From: CAVZLD01 sp963776055
GTDB taxonomy: Bacteria > Planctomycetota > Planctomycetia > Pirellulales > Pirellulaceae
Reading direction: 5' to 3'
NCBI GenBank assembly: GCA_963776055.1
Contig: CAVZLD010000008.1
Coordinates: 186,001 to 250,000, forward strand
Length of the DNA: 64,000 nucleotides
The position numbers were made by a program, and so were the translations under genes. Below are positions 24,662-35,312 of this stretch, in pieces. The first letter of the stretch is position 1. The number at the start of each line of letters is the position of its first letter. The notes under the pieces were generated by a model. It ran no database searches. It was not told the origin of the DNA and was given only the letters and a program-made list of their open reading frames with translations.

Positions 24662-25831
24662 CTAATTCCAGCTCAGACCCTCATAGAGGCTGTTGAGATT
24701 CTCGGCGCCGTCTTCTCGGACGATGATCATGTCTTCGACACGCACACCGCCCAGGCTCCGACAGTATAGACCAGGTTCAATGGTCAGCGCGTCCCCGACG
24801 ATCAGGACCGGGCCGTTCCTGTCAAGCAAGGGCGGTTCGTGCACGTTCAGGCCGACACCGTGCCCGGTTCCGTGGGTCATGGCACAGAACGAGTCGGGGG
24901 TGTCGGCCGAGGGGAGTCCCATCGAGTAGCCGCGAGCTTCGATCACTTCGCGGGTCGCACGGTGCACCTCTTCTCCGGTCACACCCGGACGAACGGCGGC
25001 GGTGGCCGCCTCTTTGGCGTCGACGACCGCCGAGTGCATCTGATGGACCGGTTCCGGAATCTCGCCGTGAACCACGGTCCGCGTGCAATCACCCCAGTAT
25101 CGTGTCGAGCGATTCTGGGGAAAGATGTCGATGATCACCGGTTCGCCGGTTCGAAGCGGTCCGCTGCCCAATTCATGGCAGTCGGCTGCCTGCGGTCCAC
25201 CGGCGATAATCGAAGCGGGATTCGCGTACCCTCGATCCAGGAGCCAGTGATCAATCGCGGCGCGAACCCGTTCCGAAGAGAGCGGTTGACCTTCGTGTTG
25301 CAGCACGCCCTCGGCGCCGGCTGTCGCGCCCGCCACGAGTCGGCAGGCCATTTCCATGGCGCCTTCCGTCGTACGCTGCGCCTCGCGGAGCCATTCGATT
25401 TCCTGTGAATCCTTGGCACGGCGATCGAGTACGCCTCGTTCCGGATCGCACTCGACGGCAATCCCCACTTGGCGCAAATGGTCGCTGAAGATCAGCGGCA
25501 AGGTGCGATCGCCGATCACGCGCTGGACACCATGTTGGCGGAGACACTCGGCAACCGACTGGGCGGTGGCCGTCTCGCGGTCGCCCGACAGGCCACCTTC
25601 GGGCGGGAAGTCTGCTGGGCAGGCAATCCGTTCGGCCCGCGCGTGTCGCCGAGCCCGCTGCATCTCAATGTCGCGGAGAATCAAAATCGAACGCGGCGGT
25701 TCTTCCTTGTTCGGAAACTCAATCAGCGCCGCGGGGTCGCCGACGAGAAAACGGATGCGATGATAGAAAGAGGCGTTTCCTTCCGGTATTCCCGCCGTCA
25801 GAAATGCCGTTGCTGCGTTGTGATCGGACAT
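24662..25831 (-). CDS. M24 family metallopeptidase (Xaa-Pro peptidase type)
   Basis: This 389-residue protein has an N-terminal creatinase-like domain (to about residue 150) and a C-terminal pita-bread domain with the expected metal ligands: two Asp in IIDIFPQNRSTRYWGDCTRT, His in MTHGTGHGVGLNVHE, Glu in TIEPGLY and Glu in GVRVEDM. It would cleave N-terminal residues before proline with two divalent metals, in the cytoplasm. No leader is visible. I chose ATG 25831 (MSDHNAATAF); the frame extends back to 26014 with no family similarity and would overlap the upstream gene. It follows the Hsp70-type gene by 56 bases on the same strand. Confidence 0.88.
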   Translation of the reverse strand: MSDHNAATAFLTAGIPEGNASFYHRIRFLVGDPAALIEFPNKEEPPRSILILRDIEMQRARRHARAERIACPADFPPEGGLSGDRETATAQSVAECLRQHGVQRVIGDRTLPLIFSDHLRQVGIAVECDPERGVLDRRAKDSQEIEWLREAQRTTEGAMEMACRLVAGATAGAEGVLQHEGQPLSSERVRAAIDHWLLDRGYANPASIIAGGPQAADCHELGSGPLRTGEPVIIDIFPQNRSTRYWGDCTRTVVHGEIPEPVHQMHSAVVDAKEAATAAVRPGVTGEEVHRATREVIEARGYSMGLPSADTPDSFCAMTHGTGHGVGLNVHEPPLLDRNGPVLIVGDALTIEPGLYCRSLGGVRVEDMIIVREDGAENLNSLYEGLSWN

Positions 25832-25887
25832 CGTTGTTTTGCAAGCCTCCGTATCAGAAGAATTCCGCATTCGTGAGTGCGCGGGAC

Positions 25888-28746
25888 TCAGCGGATCTGG
25901 AGTCCCATGGGCAACGATTCGCCGAACGCCCGTTGCTGTTCTTCCTGATCCAGCGTCCCGCCGTGCTGGACCAGTTCGCTCAGATGGGTGGGAGCGGCGT
26001 GACGCCGGAGCCACTCGGTGATTTTGCGCCGAGTGCTTTCGGAGACATCACGATAGCGGTCGCCGGTGTAGCGTGACAACTGCATCAAGGCAAAAGACTG
26101 GTTGGAATCGTCGGTTTCGTGCTGCATCAAGGTTTCCAGCCATTTCGTGGCGGGTTGGGTGTCAACGACCGTATTCAACGGGCCGTAGACCGGGATGCGG
26201 CTGCCCAGTCGACCGATCGTCCACCACAAAGCGGGGCGCACCGGCTGCATTTTGCGTTTGCCCAACAGGTCGACCAGCATCTGCCCCAGATCCGTCTTGG
26301 TGCGCAGCGTCAATAGCTCCAGCGATCCGAGTAGTCGCCAGAGTTCGGCGAATTCGGAGATCGCAAAGTGCGTTTCGCCTTTCGTGCCCCCGCCGGTCAG
26401 ACGCCGATGCAGGGCGCGCACGGCTGCCAGGAGCGGTTCGGCCAGCGCACGCTGCTGGCCGGCCGGCAGTCCTCCCGCGATCCGGCGCCACAGAATCCAC
26501 GATTCGGTGCGGCAACTGGGCGACGGGTGGGCGATGCGGCCGTGAACGATCCGCCACGTTTCTGTCACCCGCCAATCGTCGACCGACAGACCGTAGCCTG
26601 GACGGAGTGCGTAGCCCAGCAGATTCAGCCACCGCGCTTCATGCTGCGCGCTCCGCCGCCGGCCCGCTTCGTGTTCCATCAGCGTTTCCCAGATCCGCCG
26701 CAAGAACGACATCGGCCAGGCCGAGCGGTCCGTGGCGGTGGCTTCCATCAGCCGTTTGACCAGCTGCCCCGGCGGAAGCTTTCCCGCCGGCGCAAAAGTC
26801 TGCTCAATCTGTTCTGCCGTGGCATCCCACACCGCCTCATCCAGCACGCCCTGACTTTCGCCGGTTGTAACGGCCGCCACGCGATCGGTTTGTGTCGCTG
26901 CCCGCACATCGAATTGCAGCCGCCAGCGGCGATCTCCATCAATTTGCGTGCACCAGAGTTCCATCGTGCCGATTTCGCTCAGGTGGGCATGCAGTCGGAC
27001 CGGGACCGTACCCTGCTGGCTCCGCCGTCGTGCCTGGAGAGCTGTTCGCAGCGGCGACAAAGGTCTCATCTGCTCCGGGTCGATCGTCACGACTTGGCCC
27101 GGTTGGTCCGTGAGACGGGTACTGGATACGTGCAAGGGAAACTCCACCGGCTCCGAGATCCGCAAATCGAACAAGGGCTTTTCGACTTCAATCGATTGAC
27201 CGGGCAGAGCCGAACCGGGTACGACGCAGACGGCCGTTGGCGAAGTCTCGGGGGCGTTCGTGCCGACGGCCACGTAGTAGCTCCGCGCCAGCTCCGCGGC
27301 GATGCGCACTCCCTCACCCCGGCGGACCATGCCGTAGTAAGCGGCTCCGCGCGCGACGGCCAGATCCAGCCGGTCGTTCGCCAAGAGCGTGGGCTGCCAG
27401 GAGTCATCCGGTTGCCGGCGGAACCAGCCGCTGATCGTCTCCAACAGACGATCCCGGATCGCGGGCGAAGCGAAAACACCTCCGTTGAGCAGGACCAGAT
27501 CGGGGCGAGCTGGGTCGTGATGGGCGCGGGCTGCATCGACTTCCGCGTCCGCGTTCCGATGAGCCGTCAAGAAGGCGGCGAGGTATCGCGTGACCGCTGG
27601 ATCTGGCGCGTAGGGTAAACCGAACTCCTGAAACCCCGACTGGACCTTCTGCGGCTGTTCGTCCAAATCGACTTGCGGAAAGAAACCTTCGATCAGCACC
27701 TGCTGCGCCTCCTGGCAGGTGACCGGGAGGGACAGACTACCGCCCACAAGCCGCGATCCGGACCCGGGCAGAGTGACGGTCCAGTGTGGGGGCGGGTTGT
27801 CGCCGAGCAGCGTTTCTTTGGCCTGTCGGCAGCTGCGTACCAGGACGTCCCATTGCCGGGGTTCCAGTGCCGCCGGCCCTCCCGGGCGCTGCTCCAGATG
27901 TCGGGCTAACGCCAGATCCAGGTTGTCACCACCCAGAATCAGGTGTTCCCCGACCGCCACGCGGTGAAACTGAATCGCCGCCGTGGCCGCCGGATCGGCC
28001 GTCGCCTCCGATCGCCGAACACGAATCAGGGTGAAGTCCGAGGTTCCTCCCCCCACATCACAGATGAGGATCTTCTGTCCCGGAGCCACCAGCGATTCCC
28101 AGCTTTCGCGGTGTTTGTACACCCAGGCGTAAAAAGCCGCTTGCGGCTCCTCGATCAGTATCACCCGCGGCAGGCCGGCGAGGGCCGCCGCTTGAACGGT
28201 CATTTCCCGGGCTACCTCGTCAAACGACGCGGGTAGCGTCAGCACGACATCCTGCTCCGCCAGCGGCTCCTGCGGTCGGTCCGCATCCCACGCCTCCCGA
28301 ACATGCTGGAGATACCGCGCACTGGCCTGGATCGGAGAAAGCCGGTCGACATCGGCCGCTGCGTGCCACGGGAGCAGTTCCGCGGTACGGTCTACGCCGG
28401 CATGACAGAGCCATGATTTTGCGGACACGATCAAGCGTCCCGGCGCCGATTGCCCCTCCTCGCGGGCCATGGTGCCCACGACGTAGCCGGGCGGCTGCGA
28501 CTGCCAGGGAAGCCGCAGCGCGGGACGATCGGTTTCGCTGCCAAGCGGCTGAAAGTGGAACGAAGGCAGCGTATCGCAGGTGTCCACTTGCCCCGCAGCC
28601 ACGAGCTGCCGAATGCCAAAACGCTGGACTTGCCACGGCTGCTGCTCGGTGTCGACGAAGCAGACGGCCGAGTTCGTTGTGCCTAGATCAATGCCCACCA
28701 CGTACCGACTGACCGTATCCTCCTGGTGATAATCTTGCGCGTTCAT
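25888..28746 (-). CDS. Large Hsp70/DnaK-like ATPase with C-terminal extension
   Basis: This protein of about 952 residues carries the Hsp70 actin-type ATPase domain in its N-terminal ~600 residues: phosphate-1 motif VVGIDLGTTNSAV, VILIEEPQAAFYAW, phosphate-2 ICDVGGGTSDFTLIR and DLVLLNGGVF as the adenosine-side motif. The C-terminal ~350 residues are not the DnaK substrate-binding domain but a helical region rich in Trp and Arg, as in YegD-like Hsp70s with a DUF3731-type tail; that domain name is from memory. It probably acts as a specialised chaperone. No dnaJ or grpE is adjacent. The ATG at 28746 is the natural start; the frame is open further upstream without similarity. Confidence 0.85.
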   Translation of the reverse strand: MNAQDYHQEDTVSRYVVGIDLGTTNSAVCFVDTEQQPWQVQRFGIRQLVAAGQVDTCDTLPSFHFQPLGSETDRPALRLPWQSQPPGYVVGTMAREEGQSAPGRLIVSAKSWLCHAGVDRTAELLPWHAAADVDRLSPIQASARYLQHVREAWDADRPQEPLAEQDVVLTLPASFDEVAREMTVQAAALAGLPRVILIEEPQAAFYAWVYKHRESWESLVAPGQKILICDVGGGTSDFTLIRVRRSEATADPAATAAIQFHRVAVGEHLILGGDNLDLALARHLEQRPGGPAALEPRQWDVLVRSCRQAKETLLGDNPPPHWTVTLPGSGSRLVGGSLSLPVTCQEAQQVLIEGFFPQVDLDEQPQKVQSGFQEFGLPYAPDPAVTRYLAAFLTAHRNADAEVDAARAHHDPARPDLVLLNGGVFASPAIRDRLLETISGWFRRQPDDSWQPTLLANDRLDLAVARGAAYYGMVRRGEGVRIAAELARSYYVAVGTNAPETSPTAVCVVPGSALPGQSIEVEKPLFDLRISEPVEFPLHVSSTRLTDQPGQVVTIDPEQMRPLSPLRTALQARRRSQQGTVPVRLHAHLSEIGTMELWCTQIDGDRRWRLQFDVRAATQTDRVAAVTTGESQGVLDEAVWDATAEQIEQTFAPAGKLPPGQLVKRLMEATATDRSAWPMSFLRRIWETLMEHEAGRRRSAQHEARWLNLLGYALRPGYGLSVDDWRVTETWRIVHGRIAHPSPSCRTESWILWRRIAGGLPAGQQRALAEPLLAAVRALHRRLTGGGTKGETHFAISEFAELWRLLGSLELLTLRTKTDLGQMLVDLLGKRKMQPVRPALWWTIGRLGSRIPVYGPLNTVVDTQPATKWLETLMQHETDDSNQSFALMQLSRYTGDRYRDVSESTRRKITEWLRRHAAPTHLSELVQHGGTLDQEEQQRAFGESLPMGLQIR

Positions 28747-28846
28747 GACGACATTATGCCGCGCCGACGGAAATCGTTCACGGCATCCCCCAAGCGATTT
28801 CTTCCCCCGGGGCGTTGGGAGATGGCGAGACGCCCTCGGCCCGTGC

Positions 28847-29866
28847 TCAATCGTCGCTCCAGCCGTATCGCGCGATGCAGTAGAGTGCCTCCAGGCCGTC
28901 GCGGACTCCGATCTTCTTGCCTTCCTCCCACCGGCGAGCGGAGTACCGCACAGGCACTTCTCGAACTCGATAGCCGCGCCGAGCGATCTTGGCGGTGATT
29001 TCCGGTTCGAAGCCAAACCGGTCCTGCTGCAGCGTCAGGTCGGACAATACCTGTCGGCGAAAGACCTTGTAGCAGGTCTCCATGTCGGTCAGTTGCAACC
29101 CGGTTGTCAGATTGGAGACGGTTGTCAACAGGCGATTGCCGAATTGATGGAATCGAGAAGAGCCTCGATGACGCGGTTCCAGAAACCGCGAACCAAACAC
29201 CACATCTGCTTCCCCTGCGAGAATCGGCTGGACCAGCCGGGGAATGTCGCGTGGATCGTATTCCAGGTCAGCATCCTGGATCAGAATGATCTGCCCGCCC
29301 GCCTCCTCGAAACCACGCCGCAAAGCCGCTCCCTTGCCTCGGTTTCGGTCCTGCCAGAACAGTCGCAGATGCGGCAGACCTTCCAGCTGCTTCAGCTGCT
29401 CTCTTGTTCCGTCGGTGCTTCCGTCATCGACCACCACAATCTCCTTGGGGATCTCCAGCGTCCACAAGCGCGCGAGAATTTGCCGAATCGTCGCTCGTTC
29501 ATTGAACACCGGCACCACGATTGACAACCGAAAGCCCGGGGGGCAGTCGAGCCGCACGGGAGTTTCCCCGTCGCCATCGATCGCGTTCCATTCGGCAGCC
29601 AGCTCCTCCAGTTCCCGCAGATGGGCCTCGATCCGCTGGTCGATGGGCTGCTTCGGTTCGGAAGGAGCATCCTCACCGGGCCTGCGCAGGGGCCCAATCG
29701 GGGCGGCTTCCGTCGGGAATGGATGGTCCAGCGAAAGGTCGTGCGTGATCGGATCGTGCATGGATCTTGGGCCCGTCCAGGGAAGGGGGGAAGCGGTGTT
29801 GCAGGGAAGCTCCTTGCTGTTGGGGATCGGTTGTCGAGGTCGCCGGTCTTCGCTCAGGATTGTCAC
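28847..29866 (-). CDS. Glycosyltransferase family 2 (polyprenol-phosphate sugar transferase-like)
   Basis: This GT-A fold enzyme has LSIVVPVFNERATIRQIL, EIVVVDDGSTDGTRE, NRGKGAALRRGFEEA and QDADLEYDPRDIPRLVQPI with the metal-binding DAD, then DVVFGSRF and a conserved C-terminal VPVRYSARRWEEGKKIG. This matches DPM1-like transferases that pass a sugar from a nucleotide donor to a polyprenyl phosphate. It has no C-terminal membrane segments. The N-terminal ~110 residues are low-complexity. The start is unsettled: GTG at 29866 gives 339 residues, and ATG at 29761 gives 304. Confidence 0.85.
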   Translation of the reverse strand: MTILSEDRRPRQPIPNSKELPCNTASPLPWTGPRSMHDPITHDLSLDHPFPTEAAPIGPLRRPGEDAPSEPKQPIDQRIEAHLRELEELAAEWNAIDGDGETPVRLDCPPGFRLSIVVPVFNERATIRQILARLWTLEIPKEIVVVDDGSTDGTREQLKQLEGLPHLRLFWQDRNRGKGAALRRGFEEAGGQIILIQDADLEYDPRDIPRLVQPILAGEADVVFGSRFLEPRHRGSSRFHQFGNRLLTTVSNLTTGLQLTDMETCYKVFRRQVLSDLTLQQDRFGFEPEITAKIARRGYRVREVPVRYSARRWEEGKKIGVRDGLEALYCIARYGWSDD

Positions 29867-29992
29867 CGATCGCTAGAGCGGCAGGCGGCGTACTGATAGA
29901 CTGGATTTTTCGGCTTGGTGAGGCCGTTTGACGATTCGAAAGGCACATCGTCGTGGAGTGTCGGAATCGTTCCAGCTGGAATCGAGGACCCG

Positions 29993-30994
29993 ATGCATCG
30001 CAAGAACTTTCCGTCTCTTGACTCGCAGACTGCCGAAATCGACGGGATCTGTCTACGCTTGAGCCACCCGCATGAGGTGTTGGGGAAATGGATCGGCCAG
30101 GCCGAGATTCTGCACCAACTGTTGGCTTGTTGGGTTGTCGTTGACGAGCGTGACTTGCCGCTTTCGCCGCGGTTGGTGGGACCACCCGGCATTGGCAAGA
30201 CTGCGCTCGGCATGGCCGTGCGCAGGTACGGAATCAGCAGTTGTACGTCTACCAATGCACGGCGGACACACGCCCGGAGGATCTCTTGGTGACGCCGGTG
30301 CTGTCGGAACAAGGGCGGGTGGCCTATCACGCGTCCCCGCTGGTCACGGCAATGCTTCGCGGAGGAGTCTGCCTGTTGGATGAAGGCAACCGGATGAACG
30401 AAAAATCCTGGGCCAGCCTCGCTCCGCTGCTGGATCACCGGCGATATGTCGAGTCGATCGTCGCCGGCATTACGATTCATGCGCATCCGGACTTTCGTTG
30501 TGCCGTGACGATGAATCAAGACGAATCGACCTACGAAGTCCCCGATTACATCCTCAGCCGACTGCAGCCCACCCTGCCGCTGGGGCATCCGGCCAAGGAA
30601 GAGGAGCTGGCGATCCTGCAGTATCACCTGCCGTTTGCCGAGGCGGAGATGCTGAGCGATGACCGTGGAGTTTCTGCAGAATTCGCACGAGTTGAAGTTG
30701 GATTTCTCGACGCGCGATGGAATCAATCTGCTGCGTTACGCGATGAAACGTCTGCAACAGCAGCCGGGCCATCCGGTCAGTAAGGACGCACTCTGGCACG
30801 AAGCCCTGCTGTGCTGCCTGGGAGAGGATGCGCTGGATCTGGATGCGCTGGCCGAACGTCAGCGGCGGACGCTCGGTGGAGATTCCGTGCCGATGGGCCT
30901 GGGCGATTTCTTCTTTTCGTCGGACGATCCGTTGCACCCGGACTTCGAAGAACTGGAGGAGGACGACGAGGACGACGAGGACGACAGGGATTGA
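29993..30994 (+). CDS. MoxR-type AAA+ ATPase with two compensating frameshifts
   Basis: Three frame segments join into one ATPase of about 333 residues. Walker A is GPPGIGKTA, Walker B GGVCLLDEGNRMNEKSW, sensor 1 CAVTMNQDES and the arginine-finger region DYILSRLQPTLPLGHP. The first break is near 30216-30220 (GTGCGCAG should probably be GTGGCGCAG). The second is near 30655 (CTGAGCGATG, probably one base too many). Together they restore the frame. The C-terminus is very acidic. MoxR ATPases remodel or insert cofactors into partner complexes; the partner here is likely the gene that follows 16 bases later. ATG 29993 has GAGG upstream. Confidence 0.8.
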
Positions 30995-31010
30995 AGGGCT
31001 GGGCGAACCG

Positions 31011-32907
31011 ATGCATGACTCGTCGATGGAAGCCGTCTTGCGGATCGGATCCCGAATCCTGGCATTGCCGGTGATTCACGGCAGCGCCGATTGCGCGTTG
31101 GAAGTCCGGCGGATCATGCTCCAGCACTCGTTCGATTGCGTGGCTGTTCCCCTACCGCCTTCGTTTCGAGAGGATGTCGAGGCGGCCGTGCAGCAACTGC
31201 CCGCACCGGCGATCGTCCTCCAACGCGAGCGATCGTCCGGGGAATCGCTGTGGGCGCAACCGTGGCATCCGGACGAAGAGCAGTCCAGCGAGCAGGAAGA
31301 ACGGGTCAATTACGTGCCGATCGATCCCTGTCAGCCGGTGATTGCGGCGCTGCGGATCGCATTGGGGGAACGACTGCCGCGCGCGTATATTGACCGGGAG
31401 ACCGGTTGTTACGAGTCCCAGACGGCCGTGTTGCCGGATCCCTATGCGCTGAAGAAGGTGGCCTTGCACCGCTTTGCCGCTGCCATTCTGCCGAGCCTGC
31501 AGCAGCCAGCGGAGGGCCAGACGCGAGAGCGGATCCTGGCGATGGCGACCCGGTTGCGCGAGCTGGAAACGCGCTATCGCTCGATTCTGCTGGTCTGCTC
31601 CGTCCTGGACTGGGCCTGGATCCGCGATGCCTTTTGCCATGTGCCGGCCACATCGGTGATCGATGACGAGGTCGAGGAGACGGAGCGGTACGGTATCGAC
31701 GACCGAACGTTGCTGTTTCTGTTGGGAGAACTTCCGTACATCACCTACCTGTACGAACACGCACGGGCGGAACTCGAGGATGACGAAAACCTGTCGATCG
31801 ACGGAGTGAAGCAACTCTTGCTGTCTGCGCGATGCCTACTTGGCGGAATTCCAGGGAAGGGCGCGACGGATCACGCCACAAGGCCTGAAGATCTGTCTGA
31901 AGTACATCCGCAACCTCACGTTGTGGGAACGTCGTCTCACCCCCGATCTGTACACGATCGTCGTGGCAGCCCAACAGGTCTTCGGCGATAACTTCGCGCT
32001 GCACGTGACCGAGACGGCGCGCGAGTACGGACCGGTGCCGCCCACCGATGTGCCGCTCGTGCCGATGGGGATCGACCGAGTGCAGCTGCCGACCGGTGAA
32101 CTGGCCCGCGCAGTGAGTCGACTGCCGGGGCCGCCCGTACTCTGGCGATCCTGTCAGCTCCAGCGCCGGCCGGATCGGCGAGAGCAGCAGCGGTGGAGGA
32201 TGCAATGGAATCCGAACGCGCAGTGCAGTTGGCCACCGGAAGACGAGCGGATTGAAAACTTCCGCGCCTACGTTGTCGACCGAGCGCGACAGATCATGGG
32301 GGCCGACCTGGTAAAGACGGAGAAGTTTACCACCAGTATCAAGGACGGAATTGATATTCGGGATACGCTGCGGAATTGGCACACCGGAGACATTTACGTC
32401 AAGCTCCTACCGCCCAATCGCGGTACCCTGAATGCGGCAGTGATGCTCTTCGATTCGCCGGCGGACCCGCGCGATTATCCATGGCGCTCGACCTGGTTCG
32501 CTGAACATCACAACGAATCCACCCTGGCATTTTTCGCGACGCACTACCGACAGCAGATGGTCGGCCCAGGGATTGGACTCGCCAGCTATGGTGGAGCGCT
32601 GTTCCTGTTCCCTCCCGTCTCCGTGCCCGATGTATGGATCGATCCGCGACTGGATTTTACCGAGACGCTGGAAGAGCGACTGTTGGCCGCCGCTTGTCTG
32701 CATTGCCAGTCGACGGAGATTGCGTTGCTGTCGGCCTTGCCGCCCGGCGCCGGCTGGCGGCGATTAGCGCAGCGCTTCAAGAAGCGGTGGGTCCACGTTC
32801 CCCTGGCACAATTCAGTGACTCCACGATTCAGCAACTGCGGATGGTCCATGTCCTGAACGGACGTCAGGTGCGCAGCTACGCGGCCCACTTCATTCGCAA
32901 AGCGTGA
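31011..32907 (+). CDS. Unrecognised large protein, partner of the MoxR ATPase, frameshifted
   Basis: I cannot name the family. Two frames join at about 31829-31834 (GCGCGATGCC, one base short), giving DAYLAEFQGRARRITPQGLK. The whole protein is about 632 residues, hydrophilic, with no leader or membrane segment. The N-terminal third contains HGSADCALEVRRIMLQHSFD, VPLPPSFREDVEAAV and YVPIDPCQPVIAALRIA, faintly like TraB/EreA-type folds but without a firm motif. The C-terminal half has WHTGDIYVKLLPPNRG, FFATHYRQQMVGPG and SYGGALFLFPPVSVPDVWID. Close linkage to the MoxR gene suggests it is the remodelled target or an adaptor. Starts at ATG 31011 or 31026. Confidence 0.6.
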
Positions 32908-32978
32908 GTCGGAACCCGTCGGGGGCAATTGTCCCCCAGCGGATCCGAGCGCTGCGTAGGTAATCCACCGCAAGCGAG

Positions 32979-35312
32979 CTATCCGGGTCCGATTTCCTGC
33001 GGATGGGGAACCGATTCCAGCGACGACGGACTCGCGCGGCGGCGGCTGGCTTGGCAGAAGCTACGGCCCCACGGACTGACCAGCAGCGCCGGCAACAGCA
33101 GCAAGTCGCCCACCAGTGCGGCAAGCAGCAACGCGGCCATCAGCCATGAAAAGCGGCGAATCGGCATGAAGGAACTTAAGGAGAAAACCAGCAAGGCACA
33201 GGCACACACGAGCGTGGTGTGGATCATTGCTCCGGCGCAACGATGCAGGGCCGTCCGCATCGCATCGAAGTGGGAGGCGTTGTTTTCAATTTCACGACGG
33301 TGCCAGGTCAGCAGATGGAAGGTGTCGTCCACCGCGATTCCCATGGCGGCGCTAGCGGTCATGATCGAACCGATCTCGATCCAGATGTTGAACCACCCCA
33401 TGATGCCGAACACGACAACGGCCGGCAAAATGTTCGGAAGCATCGCCAACAGCCCGGACCGCAGATCACGCAAGGCAACAATCATGACCAGCGCGATCAC
33501 GGCGAATGCCAATACGAAGCTCTCCACGAGATCGCTCAGAAGTTCCCGTTGCGCCTTGTAGATCAGCGGGATTACGCCGGTATATGTCACGTCGACTTGG
33601 TCAAGCGACTCGACAATTGGGTCAATCCGCTGACGCAGCGTTTCGACAAAGCGGCCGTAATCCACGTCGCTGAGAGCCGACGCGCGAATGCTGATCCGCC
33701 ACAAGGGATTCCCCTGTTCGTCGCGGCTGAAGAAGTGGTTCTCGTCCAGTCGCTGCGTCAAATCTTCCGCACGGCGACGAAGCATCGTGCGCCGCGTGAC
33801 CTGGAGAACCCCGCCACTGCCCGGTCGTGCCGGCGCAAAATCCGCCCCCGAGAGGGTGGCCCCTACGTCGGGCAATTGTTCCACACGCCGTTGCATCCGG
33901 GCGACCTGCTGCAACTCCGCGAAGAACCGTTGGCCCTCCGGAGATTCGTCTGCCGCAGAAGGCTCGGTCTTGGGAAATCGCACGACGATCTCCAAAGGGA
34001 CCAGAGGACCGAGGTTCTCCTCGAGCCAGCGGTAGTCCCGCAAAATGCGGCTCTTCGAACCAAAGCGGTACTGGAGCTTCACCGTCGAGCGCAGGGAAGC
34101 AAGTCCGGCTCCCGTGGCGATCATCAAGATCAGGCAACGGATCACAATGGCTCGATGATGGCGGTAGATGAAGTTTGCCAAACGATCGATCCGACCCGGG
34201 TACAACCGTTCCCTCGTGATCAAAGCGGTGTTGCCTTGGCGAGGACGCCAGACGGTCAGTGCGACAGGAAGCAGTGTCAAAACAACCAGCAGGCTGCCTG
34301 CCATTCCCGTCGAGGCGTAGATCCCAAACATCTTCACCGGTACGATTTCGCTGACCGCCAGAGATAGCAGGCCGATGGCCGTGGTTCCTGCCGCCAGGAG
34401 ACACGGCCGCCACCCGTGTCGTAAGGCATCCAAGGGAGCGACCTGCCATGGGCCCTCTTCCAACGCATCGCGATAATAGTTCACCAAGTGAAGCGTCGAA
34501 GAGATGCTCAGGACAAAAATCAAGGGAGGCAACATGGTCATCACCAGATTCATGTTGCCGCCGGTGTAATACAGAATCGCCATTGCCGCCGACGTGCTGT
34601 AGATCGCGACGACCATCGCGATCGCCGCTAGTCGGAAACTCCGCAGCCGAATCCAGGTGATCAGCAAGGCGATCAGGCCGGATAACGCCGCCAGCTCCAA
34701 CAACAGCCGCTGGCTCTCGACATCAATCGTGGCGGCGTCCACCGTGGGGCCGCCGAGATGAAGTTGATTCGGATCCAGCCCACAAGATTCCTCCGCCACG
34801 CGATAGATCGTTTCCACTGCGGCCGCTCGATCGGCGACTCCTCGTGGCGATACCGTCAGAATGACGCAGGTCGTGGAACCGTTGGGCCCAATCAAGATTC
34901 CCTGCAGCCGCCGCTTGGCCTCCGCGGCCGGCAGGCTGATCGGGCGATTCGCCAGTTGGCGCAGGACCCGCAGCCCGGTCGTCGCTCGCTGAAAGTAAGC
35001 GGTCTCCGGATCCTGCACCAGCGTCTGAGCCAACTGCTCGGCACGCGGGTCCGACAGATTGCACCCGGGCCAGCTGACGACCGTGATTTCATCGTTGCCG
35101 AAATGCTGCTGCAGCCAGTCGTACTTGTCGGTTTCCTCGAAGCCGCGTGGCAGCCACTGCCGCGGGTCGTTCGAATTGCTATCCAGCGCCCCGAAGACGC
35201 CGTATAGCAACCAAGGCAGGAGCCCGGTCAGTACCAGCAGTACGCCGATTGTATACCGCTTGGAAAGGCCGCGGTCAGAATCCGGCGGCGATGCATTCAC
35301 CTCGGTCGGCAT
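32979..35312 (-). CDS. RND superfamily (MMPL-type) transporter
   Basis: This 777-residue protein is made of two similar halves, each a membrane segment, a large extracytoplasmic domain and a five-segment membrane bundle. Membrane bundles are clear around LSGLIALLITWIRLRSFRLA to LLPVALTVW and around FVLAFAVIALVMIVALRDLR to LLLLPALLVSPWG. The motif GIAVDDTFHLLTWHRREIE in the second bundle carries the Asp pair expected for proton relay. Such proteins export lipids, hopanoids or other hydrophobic substrates. It overlaps the upstream alpha/beta hydrolase gene by 16 bases, so the two are translationally coupled and perhaps share a lipid-like substrate. The substrate is unknown. Confidence 0.88.
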   Translation of the reverse strand: MPTEVNASPPDSDRGLSKRYTIGVLLVLTGLLPWLLYGVFGALDSNSNDPRQWLPRGFEETDKYDWLQQHFGNDEITVVSWPGCNLSDPRAEQLAQTLVQDPETAYFQRATTGLRVLRQLANRPISLPAAEAKRRLQGILIGPNGSTTCVILTVSPRGVADRAAAVETIYRVAEESCGLDPNQLHLGGPTVDAATIDVESQRLLLELAALSGLIALLITWIRLRSFRLAAIAMVVAIYSTSAAMAILYYTGGNMNLVMTMLPPLIFVLSISSTLHLVNYYRDALEEGPWQVAPLDALRHGWRPCLLAAGTTAIGLLSLAVSEIVPVKMFGIYASTGMAGSLLVVLTLLPVALTVWRPRQGNTALITRERLYPGRIDRLANFIYRHHRAIVIRCLILMIATGAGLASLRSTVKLQYRFGSKSRILRDYRWLEENLGPLVPLEIVVRFPKTEPSAADESPEGQRFFAELQQVARMQRRVEQLPDVGATLSGADFAPARPGSGGVLQVTRRTMLRRRAEDLTQRLDENHFFSRDEQGNPLWRISIRASALSDVDYGRFVETLRQRIDPIVESLDQVDVTYTGVIPLIYKAQRELLSDLVESFVLAFAVIALVMIVALRDLRSGLLAMLPNILPAVVVFGIMGWFNIWIEIGSIMTASAAMGIAVDDTFHLLTWHRREIENNASHFDAMRTALHRCAGAMIHTTLVCACALLVFSLSSFMPIRRFSWLMAALLLAALVGDLLLLPALLVSPWGRSFCQASRRRASPSSLESVPHPQEIGPG

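Noticed and set aside
32908..32978. Terminator between the MoxR partner and the MMPL gene
   Set aside because: GGGGGCAATTGTCCCCC pairs only with a bulge and has no T-run.
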